Shown: piece by piece, positions 35,897 through 45,261 of the stretch
How the letters are laid out: every line of letters begins with the position of its first letter
How positions within the stretch are numbered: the first letter of the stretch is position 1
Origin: Nemania diffusa
Taxonomy: Eukaryota; Ascomycota; Sordariomycetes; Xylariales; Xylariaceae
Length of the DNA: 64,000 bases
Direction: 5' to 3'
NCBI GenBank assembly: GCA_038501195.1
Contig: JBBPUQ010000006.1
Span: 1,240,001 to 1,304,000 of the forward strand
The notes under the pieces: model-generated
What the model saw: the letters and a program-made list of their open reading frames with translations, nothing else
Databases searched by the model: none
Told to the model about the DNA's origin: nothing
Translations under genes and position numbers: made by a program

Positions 35897-36857
35897 ATGA
35901 AGGTCAACAGCATCATCTCGGTCCTTGCGCTCAGCGCTACGGCCTTTGCCTCTCCGCAGCACAAGCATCTCCCCACCACCGTTATCGCCGGAGTTGAGGT
36001 TGTCGACACCCAGATCGTTCGTGATGCCCACGCGCTGATCTCCAAGTTCCCCGACTTCCTCTACTTCCATAGCTTACGCACGTGGTTGTTTGGTGCTGCG
36101 ACCATCAATGCCAACGCTACCCTCAAGGCCGAGGTTGACCTGGAGGCCCATGCTTTAGGCACGATTCTCCACGATCTAGGCTGGGACAGTACGTATCCTA
36201 TATTTACCAAACCTCTGTATTAAATACCATTGTGGCTAACTCCATATGCTATAGTGTCTACCGATTCTCCCTGGGTAACGCAGTGAGTGTTGATCCCATT
36301 CTCTATAGCCATGCGTTTGGTGCATTTGACGTCGTATCTGGGTTAGACTAGATACCAGGAAACGGCGAATTGCGTCTCGCCCCGTCCTCTTAGTGAATCT
36401 TACTGACTATAAGATGAATAGTGAGAATCGGTTTGAGGTCGACGGTGCTCTCGGCGCCATGAGATTCATCAAGTCACACAAGTCCTACAAGGCCTGCTAC
36501 TGGACCCCCGCCCGCCTCGAGCGCATCTTCGACGGCATTGCCCTGCACGGCACCGTTGGCATCCACCCCTTCAAGAACGTGGACTCCAAATGGATTACCG
36601 CTTCGGTCGGCTTCGACGGTGTCAACCTCACGCCTGATGAGGTCCCCATCGCCAAGTTCAACAGCATCGTTGCCGCGTATCCCAAGGACGACTTCCAGGC
36701 CGGCGCCATTGAGACCTTCACGTGGATGGCTGCCACTAAGCCAGACGCCGTCTACAATACCTTCGTCGAGCCCTTTGGCACCGCCTATGTGCCCGGATTC
36801 AACGCCACTGGTCACCGCTCGTTTGACCGCATCACTGCTGGATGGAACCCGCAGTAA
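35897..36857 (+). CDS. Secreted HD-domain protein, cyanamide-hydratase-like (3 exons, 251 aa)
   Basis: Exons 35897-36188, 36255-36282 and 36422-36857. Donors GTACGT and GTGAGT, acceptors CTATAG and AATAG; phases 1 and 2 close. A signal peptide (MKVNSIISVLALSATAFAS, cleavage before PQHK) precedes the HD domain: HSLRTWLFG (first His), a helix, then LGTILHDLGWD (the HD pair that binds metal), RFEVDGALGAMRFI, and IALHG (a further His). These are the marks of HD-superfamily metal hydrolases, and the spacing is like fungal cyanamide hydratase relatives. The rest is conserved in related ascomycete proteins (FDGVNLTPDEVP, AYPKDDFQAGAIETF, GHRSFDRI). A secreted location is unusual for cytosolic cyanamide hydratase, so the substrate is uncertain. 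The second exon is only 28 nt. The next gene downstream on the same strand is a hydrolase. Confidence 0.75.
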
Positions 36858-37966
36858 ATCCCACTATCCGATCGTTTCACGATGTATATATTTAAACGGC
36901 GTGTTTGGGGTGATATTTATTGTGACAAAATAGCTACGAGATAATACAGAAATGAATTAATGTTGAAGAGACCAAAACCCATCGATCCCTTTTTGGATCT
37001 CTTGCAAAACACCTTAGAATTAGTTCATTTGTCAACAGAGACGGTTTGTTCAGCCACATCACTTGTAATATAATATACACAGGTCTACGGGTTAGTTTTT
37101 CTCTCGTAAAGCCTGATGTATTTATATTTGAATATATTTACCTCGCGTCCTCTCACTTCCAAACACCACTTCTCCATCTTCTTTTCTCCTTTCATCTCAA
37201 CATCTACGTCAGCACTTTGATTTCAAGCAATTCAATTCTCTTTCCCTCATGTGTATTCATGTTACGTTTATATTATTTTTTCCATATCCTGTTCATATAT
37301 GTGCATATATGCCTTTCATTTCTATATGTCGTTAGGTTCTCTATGATTAAGGTATTGTCTGTACACGTAGCATATGGCGTCGCGAAAGAGACTGTACTAA
37401 GGCACTTAGCTGCTATGTCCGTGGCACCTCCCAGTATTAGGTTACTTACCCAGCTTATACAAGACATCAAAATCGTCATTCCTAATCTAAGTCTGTGCAG
37501 TCTCAGGTATTTCAGGGTTGGATCAATTTTCGGAGAAAAGACACGAGTTATTCTCGGACAACTACCGAGTTCATAAGTCCGGAGGGTCTCCGTGGTTTAA
37601 CGTGAATAGACCTAGCCCACCCCACAAGACATAAGTACCATACATGACCACACCTTAGCAGGTAGGTAATAATCATGGCGCCCCTGAGAACTATCATGGG
37701 AATACACATATTGTGTGCTAGAATGCACCTTGAAACCAACAGCACCGGACAATGTGATTCTTTCTTAAGTCCGTAACTCCATTCCGCCGCATCCCGTTGC
37801 CCCAATTGTCAGTAGGAAGGTGAGTTGAATAAGATTGTGATCCGAAGTATATAAATGCATCAAGATCATGGTGTTCATTATTAGTACTCGCTGTCTTATT
37901 TCACAATATCATCTCCTCAACGCTCTATTCATCAACTTGTATTTACACTAGAAACCTGTCGTCAAT
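36858..37966. other. Spacer with AT-rich part, contains the promoter of the next gene
   Basis: From 36900 to 37330 the DNA is strongly T-rich; an open frame at 37046-37576 has no ATG at its head and a composition of non-coding DNA. A TATA box lies near the end. Confidence 0.45.
37848..37856 (+). promoter_or_regulatory. TATA box of the chlorophyllase-like gene
   Basis: TATATAAAT sits 119 bases before the ATG at 37967, followed by a leader rich in C/T and A, the same arrangement as for the HD-domain gene upstream. Confidence 0.5.
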
Positions 37967-38938
37967 ATGACCACCGAACATGTTCTCCTTGGCGAAGCTG
38001 CCAAACTCCCCGTGAACTCATCATCTCTCATAATTTCATTGACCCCTGTGATCATCCCAAGCCCCGGCCGCCCCGCGGAGTTACAGGTTCGCGTGACAGC
38101 GCCTGTTTCCGGGAACTCGTTGCCGATAATCCTCCTCTCACACGGCCATGGTCAAAGCAACTGGCTGTCCTCTCTTCACGGCTATGCTCCCCTCGCCGAG
38201 TTCTGGGCCAAGCACGGCTTCGTGGTGATTCAGCCCACTCACCTGTCCTCCCGCACGCTTAGCCTGCCGGTCCAAAGCGGTAACGAGATGTACTGGCGTG
38301 AGCGCGCAGAGGACATGATCCAGATTCTGGACCATCTTGATCTCATCGAGGCGGCTGTGCCGGGCCTCGAAGGGCGCCTCGACAGAAGCAAGGTTGCCGG
38401 CGCGGGTCATTCTTTCGGCACCATGACGATAAGCCTTCTCCTCGGCGCGAAAAACACAGACCCACGGGATGGGGCTGCGTTCCACCCCTTTGAGCCACGC
38501 ATCAAGGCCGGCGTGCTCTTCGGCGGTACTGGAAACAGTGGTACAGATATGTCCGAGAACGGAAAGAAAATGGTTCCCTTCTACGGCCTCGACTTTAGCT
38601 CGATGGCTACCCCCGCCCTGGTAATCGGCGGCGAGGATGACGTGAGTCCGCATCTAACTACCCGCGGGGCTGATTGGCACTGGGATTCGTACACGTATGG
38701 CCCGGGCTCAAAGGACTTGCTGCGGGTAGAGGGGGGTCGTCATGGATTTGGCGGCATTAGCGGATGGGATGCGGCAGAGACCAAGGATGAGAGCCCGGAG
38801 AGGCTCGGTTTGGTCCAGAGGATGTCGTTAGCTTACCTGAGAAGCCAACTCTACGAGGGAGACAAGTCATGGGAAAAGGCGTGTGCAGTACTAGCGACTC
38901 TGAAAGGACTCGGGTCGGTTGAAAGCAAGTCCCAGTAG
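37967..38938 (+). CDS. Alpha/beta hydrolase, chlorophyllase/PAF-acetylhydrolase-like, 323 aa
   Basis: Single exon with ATG context GTCAATATGA. The fold markers are in order: strand and oxyanion loop LPIILLSHGHGQSNW (residues about 51-65), the nucleophile elbow GAGHSFGTMT (Ser near 150), an acid loop GGEDDVSPH and a C-terminal catalytic His in GGRHGFGG. No signal peptide, so it acts inside the cell. The length and order match chlorophyllase-type esterases and plasma PAF-acetylhydrolase relatives common in ascomycetes, which act on small esters; the natural substrate is not evident. It follows the secreted HD-domain gene in the same direction, and the two share a similar promoter layout, but a shared pathway is only a guess. 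Confidence 0.75.
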   Translation: MTTEHVLLGEAAKLPVNSSSLIISLTPVIIPSPGRPAELQVRVTAPVSGNSLPIILLSHGHGQSNWLSSLHGYAPLAEFWAKHGFVVIQPTHLSSRTLSLPVQSGNEMYWRERAEDMIQILDHLDLIEAAVPGLEGRLDRSKVAGAGHSFGTMTISLLLGAKNTDPRDGAAFHPFEPRIKAGVLFGGTGNSGTDMSENGKKMVPFYGLDFSSMATPALVIGGEDDVSPHLTTRGADWHWDSYTYGPGSKDLLRVEGGRHGFGGISGWDAAETKDESPERLGLVQRMSLAYLRSQLYEGDKSWEKACAVLATLKGLGSVESKSQ

Positions 38939-39780
38939 ATCTCGGCAGCCCTTTAACATATCTCTAGCTCTCTAAATACTTAGGGATTAATATCATAAGC
39001 ATGAGCTTGCTCAGAAGAGCGTGGTCCTAGTCAGATATTGTATTTTCGTAACTGACAGAGTGACCTTTACAGATAATGTTACGATGTAGATCAATCGTAG
39101 AGCTATCGGAGCTGCGAGATATCTTCTAATAGCGTGAATATAGGGGTTCTGTGATGTTTCATAATTAGGTAGCAGACTACTTAGAAATCAAGTGAGTTTG
39201 AACTATAATTGGGATAATAGAACATGATAAAGAAATAAACTCTTAAAGAAAACTATAAGCTTCCATCATCTTTAGTTTCAATGTAAGGCTGGGCATAATT
39301 AACTAATAGAAGCTTGTGAAAAAGGACTTTAATTATGTAGGCTAAGACGTGGAATAATATTGCCGCGATTGTGATGCAGCTAGATCATAATATCAATTCT
39401 AAGAGCAGAATCGAGAAGGATTCGAATACGCAGTAAGTCAAATGGAGCGTAAATCTACGAGCATTGAAGAACATCTTTGCCCCTTTCCCAATAGTGTTTA
39501 TCCTCATAGTTTGGCTTAAATAAATAACCCCGTAGGTTTACCAACGGGTATATAACTATACGCTATATACCTTTAAAACATAATTAGACCAGTGCAGTTA
39601 CAATCCCGGTCTTGTCCGGGTCCGGTGCTAGCCGATTTACTCCGACCAATGGGGAAATATCAAAAAAGTAGTTGGTCGGGTCCTCATGATAAACGATGTC
39701 AGTATCAATTAGAAAGGCAACAACATTCAGCAAGTTGCAGGTCAATCTTGTTTACTAGCACAGCACAAACGGCGACAGGG
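38939..39780. other. AT-rich spacer before the lipoyl synthase gene
   Basis: Stop-rich AT DNA to about 39590, then the leader of the lipoyl synthase gene. The frame is open from 39592, but translation before 39781 is unlike a presequence and begins without an ATG. Confidence 0.45.
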
Positions 39781-41121
39781 ATGACTTCGACCCCAGCGAC
39801 GATACAGCGCATGCGCGCACCATTACAGCGAGCCATCTCAGCGTCTACCAGAAGGAGGAATGTTGCCATTTCTCGTTCCTATGCCACAATTCCCAGCAGC
39901 ACTTCGGAGCCGCCCTCATCGTCATCGACATCGTCACCGTCCACAAACACAGCCACCTCCCGCCGACCAACATATTTCAAAGACACAACGTTAGGATCGC
40001 TCGACGACTTCATATCCACATCCTCGAGCGCTGATCCCTTACCGCCCAGCGATGCCTACACCCTGCGCACAGCCGAAGTCGGACCGGCGTCGAACCGCCG
40101 CACCATCACACGGCTGCCGGAGTGGCTGAAGACGCCCATACCCGCGGGCAACGACAACTACAAGCAGATCAAGAAGGACCTGCGCGGGCTGGGGCTGCAC
40201 ACTGTGTGCGAGGAGGCGCGGTGCCCCAACATCTCGGAGTGCTGGGGCGGCAGCAACAAGAACGCCGCGACGGCGACCATCATGCTGATGGGCGACACGT
40301 GCACGCGCGGCTGCCGCTTCTGCAGCGTCAAGACGAACCGCGCGCCCGCGCCGCTGGACCCGCACGAGCCCGAGAACACCGCCGAGGCCCTGGCGCGCTG
40401 GGGGCTGGGCTACGTCGTGCTGACGAGCGTCGACCGCGACGACCTCGCCGACGGCGGCGCGCGCCACTTCGCCGAGACCATCCGGCGCATCAAGGCCAAG
40501 AAGCCGAGCCTGCTCGTCGAGGCCCTGACCGGCGACTTCCGGGGCGACCTGGCCATGGTGGCGCTCGTGGCGCGCAGCGGGCTCGACGTCTACGCGCACA
40601 ACGTCGAGACCGTCGAGGCCCTCACGCCCTACGTGCGCGACCGCCGCGCCACCTTCCGCCAGAGCCTCGCCGTGCTCGAGCACGTCAAGACCGTAAAGGG
40701 CGCTGACGACAACGGCAACGGCAACGGCAACGGCATCATCACCAAGACGAGCATCATGCTCGGCCTCGGCGAGCAGGAGCACGAGGTCGTCGCCGCGCTG
40801 CGCGACCTGCGCGCCGCCGGCGTCGACGTCGTCACCTTCGGCCAGTACATGCGCCCCACCAAGCGCCACCTGCAGGTCGAGAAGTACGTCACGCCCGCCG
40901 AGTTCGAGATGTGGCGCCGCCGCGCCGTCGACATGGGCTTCCTATACGTCGCCAGCGGGCCCCTCGTCCGCAGCAGCTACAAGGCCGGCGAGGCTTTCAT
41001 CGAGAACGTCCTGCGGAAGCGCGCTGGTGCCGGCGGCCAGGCCTCCTCGCCCGCGGCGCTGGGTGGGAAGCTGGAGGACGCTGCTGTTGTTGAGGAAATC
41101 ATGAAGTCGGGCTCGTCTTGA
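39781..41121 (+). CDS. LIP5: Lipoyl synthase, mitochondrial (446 aa)
   Basis: Radical-SAM enzyme that inserts two sulfurs into protein-bound octanoate to make lipoate on pyruvate and 2-oxoglutarate dehydrogenase and the glycine cleavage H protein, in mitochondria. ATG at 39781 gives a Ser/Arg-rich mitochondrial presequence; an in-frame ATG at 39649 is possible but the extension is not conserved-looking. Evidence: the auxiliary-cluster motif [13 protein letters not shown] (about residues 143-155), the radical-[12 protein letters not shown] (174-182), [53 protein letters not shown], and the C-terminal [12 protein letters not shown] with its conserved RSSY. A Gly-Asn repeat (about residues 311-317) is inserted in a variable loop. 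Single exon. Very high GC in the core compared with both flanks. Confidence 0.95.
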   Translation: MTSTPATIQRMRAPLQRAISASTRRRNVAISRSYATIPSSTSEPPSSSSTSSPSTNTATSRRPTYFKDTTLGSLDDFISTSSSADPLPPSDAYTLRTAEVGPASNRRTITRLPEWLKTPIPAGNDNYKQIKKDLRGLGLHTVCEEARCPNISECWGGSNKNAATATIMLMGDTCTRGCRFCSVKTNRAPAPLDPHEPENTAEALARWGLGYVVLTSVDRDDLADGGARHFAETIRRIKAKKPSLLVEALTGDFRGDLAMVALVARSGLDVYAHNVETVEALTPYVRDRRATFRQSLAVLEHVKTVKGADDNGNGNGNGIITKTSIMLGLGEQEHEVVAALRDLRAAGVDVVTFGQYMRPTKRHLQVEKYVTPAEFEMWRRRAVDMGFLYVASGPLVRSSYKAGEAFIENVLRKRAGAGGQASSPAALGGKLEDAAVVEEIMKSGSS

Positions 41122-41974
41122 GCGTATTGTAGCCTGAGGGCTTGAGGATGGACGTAGCGTTTCAAACCCCTCACAAATCACCTCAACCGACTTGTGTATT
41201 AGGTTTACACGAAATATTACTGTATGATTCATATATATATGTATATTGGGCAGATAGACTGGGACACATCGAGGGCTCGTTTGGGAGTCATTTTTCAACG
41301 GCATGGTTGGCGTACGGGAATCCTTTCAACGAGGATGCTAGGGCAGCCCTATCATGAACTGAGCTACCTACTACATTCCTATTTTCAAGCTTCCTCTGCT
41401 GTGCTTCTTGTTAGTCTCTGATGCTCGCCGGACTATTTAGATTTTTCGAAACATGGCTGTCCTAGGACCAATCGGTTGCTTGACCGTGCAAAGCTCTGAA
41501 TGACTGTTTAGTACATAAACTTGTATGCTCCTTTCTCGTATGGCTAATTGTAGTCTTCGGGGACGCGCTGAAGTCTATCTGATCTTCGACTCAAGATGAT
41601 AGGATCGATAGTATACGTATGCGGCGATGATACGAGAGCGATGGTTTAAGTGTGCAAATGCGATATTTCAGGTCAGACTTACGGCATCTTGAAATAACGG
41701 GACGATTCGGAGGGTTTGCACGCAAAACTACCTTCTAATCTAGCTAATTTCTATCTTAGGTGTAGCCCAGAACATACCAGTCTATCAGCATCATCTAGCT
41801 TTTCTATGCGATGCTAGCTTCATTTCATTCGTGAACTTGTTCCCTCATGTCTATCCCATAGTCCGTCATGTTACCTCTTGCTAAAACCAATCCGTTCGTG
41901 ATCGTCGTTTTAGCAGTTGATCTCAAAGGCGCTGTCAAGCAGTGTTCTAATTCTGGATTCGGCTAAGTCGCTCC
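41122..41974. other. Convergent spacer
   Basis: 3' regions of the lipoyl synthase gene and of the convergent Nudix gene, with no gene or repeat seen. Confidence 0.5.
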
Positions 41975-42892
41975 TCAGATCTTCCAGATCTTCGCGGCCT
42001 CAAGGCCCTCCGCAAACGCGCCGAGCTTCCCATCAATAGCGAAGCCCTGAGACTCTAGCCGTCTGCACTCCTGATAGAGGTTCTTGAACGGGACCCAGAA
42101 GCACTCGATGAACTCGCCATCCTCCAGATGCGGCTTTGGGTTCTTGTTCTCTTCCTTCTCGGCATCGACTTTGATTTGGATCATGAATGTGGTTGAGCTA
42201 AGAGGTCAGCATGAGTTAGATTGCCAAGAGGTAAGAATCAACATAAGACTCGAGGGGAGCCAGCTTACCTCGAAGACGCGGGGGCTAGAGCATCACCGTT
42301 AGCATGAGATATAGGTTATGCGTAAAATCAGTGAGATAAGTAGGCGCACTCACAGCTAAAGAACATCGGACGCTGTCCAGCCCTCTCGTGCACGACCTCG
42401 CCTACGTACCCCGTCTCCTCGCGCAGCTCGCGCAGCGCCGCCTCCTCGACCGTCTCGCCCTCGTCGACGAGGCCCGCAGGGAACTCAACGACAAGCTTGC
42501 CAGCCGGGGCGCGGAACTGCTTCTCTAGCAGGAGCTCCGCGCCGGCGGGCAGCTCGCGCACCGCGAGCATCTGCACGGCGTCCACGGCGCTGGTCTTCGG
42601 GCGCGTCGGGCGGCGCGTGCCCTCCCAGGTGCGCACCTGTCCATTCTGGTCTTCGTAGGTGATCCTAGCTCACGCGCAGGTCAGGTTTCAGAGGCCGTGC
42701 GCGGTGCGTTCTTTGTGCGTGTGTGTGTGCGCGCCACTCACTTCACCAGGTTGATCCATCTTGCATCCTTGTTTTCCTATTTTCGGTCGCAAACGCTCCC
42801 TGTCAGTTTATAGCTTTAGAAGATGGTAATGGTGCTTCATATCTACGTACAAGGAGCTCTGTGGAGATGACTTTTGCTATTTGACCTGACAT
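41975..42892 (-). CDS. YSA1: ADP-ribose pyrophosphatase, Nudix hydrolase NUDT5/YSA1-like (5 exons, 208 aa)
   Basis: Minus-strand exons 42892-42851, 42776-42742, 42664-42354, 42284-42269 (16 nt) and 42197-41975. All junctions are GT-AG and all phases close. The protein hydrolyses ADP-ribose (and related nucleotide sugars) to AMP and ribose 5-phosphate in the cytosol. Evidence: the N-terminal pattern [17 protein letters not shown] and RTWEGTRR of this family, the complete Nudix box [20 protein letters not shown] with TGY after it, a preceding FPAG loop, and the late [13 protein letters not shown] segment that carries the general-base glutamate in human NUDT5. The region encoded by the 16-nt exon (PASS) replaces the usual acidic DPG loop, so that exon is the least certain. 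A GT-rich microsatellite lies in the second intron (about 42717-42730). Confidence 0.85.
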
Positions 42893-43561
42893 TATGGACC
42901 GCGGCGACAATTACTGAGCTTGAGGAGTGTATAAGTCTGGTCTGGAACTGATGCGGACAGGGTTGGATGAGAACTGGAGGTACAATAAAAACACCGCCAC
43001 AGTGGCTGAGGAATTTATATATGAGAAGGTACCTAGGTACATATAACCTCTTATTAATCCCAAACTTCGAAAATTATCTAAAACGGAGTGATAGAATCAA
43101 CAGAGATTTCCGCTCTCAATTACAGCTTTGTGTAGATAGATTCAGATGTAAAGAACCTAATATAACTCAAAGTGAGCATGGAGGTGCAGAAGTGCTTAAT
43201 TGTAAAGCCACAAGTTCAACCTAAGGCCATTCTCTCAGGTTGCGTATTCTAGACTGGTGGTTGTAGCTTGTTGGCCCAGTGTGACCCAAATTATGTATAA
43301 TTTTAGAGCTTTTTGTCAACCTATGTTAATCAGCTTTATTAGTGCGTTATCGCCTTAGTATTTTTGCAGTGAGGGTAAGGCGTTGTTTAACAAGCTTGTG
43401 TGTTCCAGGGACCCACCAATGCATAGTGGTAGTACATTTGTATCCTTTTTGCCAGGCACATCTTCTTTCATCTCAAAATTAACTGCATCTAGGAAATCTT
43501 CTTGGGGGAGGGATGGCTTCGGGGTTTTAGAGGCGGTTTTGTAGAGTACCTGGGTAGGCGG

Positions 43562-43731
43562 CTAGTCTAGGTCCATTGTGAGCTGATGAATCGCGATCCA
43601 GAGACGAGCATAATCTTCATCAATCGCCAGTGTAAGCAAGCTGTTGACGATTTGCAAGTACCCGGCCTTTGGCGCTAGGTATAGAACATTTATGTAAGCT
43701 GCTGTTTGGAAAAACCCATTTGAGTAGAATA
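43562..43731 (-). pseudogene. Coding-like remnant, C-terminal 56 codons
   Basis: After a GCTAG acceptor-like site the minus strand reads a well-formed segment including APKAGYLQIVNSLLTLAID and ARLWIAIHQLTMDLD before a TAG stop. The codons are less AT-rich than the neighbourhood, so the stretch looks like the 3' end of a decayed gene. APKAGYLQIVNSLL resembles the helices of an ankyrin repeat, but one repeat is not enough to assign it. Confidence 0.25.
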
Positions 43732-45209
43732 CTAGCTGCCGTAATTAAAGCGTTCTACCACTATGAACTGAAACCATATGTAAATAGAAGCTATCCCTGA
43801 GACGTTTCAACAGGCTCACATGATCTCGTTTGGTATGAGGCATAACTTACTATTCTCTTTAAGTACAACTTCACTGAAACGTGAAAAAGGTTTTAGTATA
43901 GTGTTGTAGTTCTGTGCCATAAAACAATACATCATCGTGTATCATTCCGCTTCAATATTCTTTGGAGACTAGCGAAGCTTTGATATGTACAAACTGTATG
44001 TAACGAATACGGGCTATAACTCCAACAAGACGTTGTGCGAATCACGCTTACTATACGCACGACGAAAGGGTATTTCACAACGCTGCATACTTGTTGAATT
44101 TATTCTTAGACAGCCCCAGTTCGTCAATCTACGTGGGAATGAAGCCCGAATTAGTTCTATTATGCCAAGATCTAAACGTGTCATGCAGTTGGAAATCATT
44201 TGGTCGTCCGCTCTCCCCGCCCTTTTAAGGGACGCCCTTGCCAACCGCGCCTAGATAGGTCCCCAGGCGCGATCTTAAAATCGAAGAACTACCTTGTCCT
44301 CGCTAGCACGAGACCAGTCTATGGGCTTTCCGCACAGCCCCGGGGATCTACGTAAGGAGAAGGGGAAGAACGCGGCGTTCATAAGAGCTTAAGTTGCCTC
44401 ATATTGAACTGGCCAACGATCTGAACTAAATTCAAATAACCGGGGGGAAATATACTTCTGCTCTGTTGTGGTGAAGGGAATACGCGCTGACGCCGACCTG
44501 CGTTCCTGCTGGAACCCATGTACGTCGATGACAAAAGGCTCACCTGGCTCTCTCCACATAGTGCCGGCTTTTCTATGATTCTCTTTTCTCAAAGTCCTAC
44601 ATATCTTTACTGTATACCTACCAAAGATAATATCAATTTGGTTGCTATTTGAGATGGCCGGCTGGGTTAGGGGTGGGGGCCTAGTTGCCGACGTGGAACA
44701 GGGTGGTTGGTAACCCTGACCCATGTACATTTGCCGAACCTATTATAGCGCCATTAGCTACCACGTGTATTTCAGTTTGCCATGCTCATGGAGGAGAACT
44801 AGTAGAGCAGTCCAGTCCAGCAACGTAAGGAGCAATATCATCGGCCAAAACCTTCATACAGCAAGTCATTCCCTCCACCTTCTATTGTCAATGCAAGAAC
44901 ATGCTGCTGAGCGGCGCTTTTAGGGTAGGGTACTACTTAATATTAGGCAGGGTTGTATTCGCTTGCGAGCCGACGAATACAGAAGTTCAGCTCTACAGAA
45001 CCCCGGTACAGAATATAGGGTATAATATTGGCTCTCGACCTGCAGGAGAGAATGAGGCGAAAGGACCTGGGTCGGAGGCAAAGAGAGCCCAAGGGGATGT
45101 TCGGGGAGCCCTAGGGAGCTGGGCAGACTGTGAAGCGTCAAGCACCTGAGCGAACCTAAACACATTAATATACCAGATAAGCTCCAGTTGAGTTCCAGAA
45201 TTCACCCTG

Positions 45210-45225
45210 TTTTTTTTTTTTTTTT
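45210..45225. repeat. T16 run in the leader of the NLR-like gene
   Basis: Sixteen T, 37 bases before the ATG at 45262. It may act as a nucleosome-excluding promoter element; that is inference from position. Confidence 0.85.
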
Positions 45226-45261
45226 CTCACTCTATCATTAACTGGGTTACACTATTTAGTC

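Larger units (their letters stand above)
42893..45261. other. Gene-poor stretch with gene remnants
   Basis: Mostly AT-rich and stop-rich. A coding-like remnant lies at 43562-43731. A minus-strand frame at 44389-44730 begins with ATG but has no family resemblance. A T16 run lies just before the NLR gene. Confidence 0.45.

Noticed and set aside
37046..37576. 176-codon open frame
   Set aside because: It begins without an ATG, is very rich in Phe/Ile/Leu from T-rich DNA and has no splice or family support.
40039..40869. Long antisense open frame across lipoyl synthase
   Set aside because: It mirrors the GC-rich codons of the real gene; its translation is Val/Ala/Gly/Arg-rich with no family features.
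44389..44730. 113-codon minus-strand frame starting with ATG
   Set aside because: Isolated in AT-rich DNA, no family resemblance and no promoter or splice signals.
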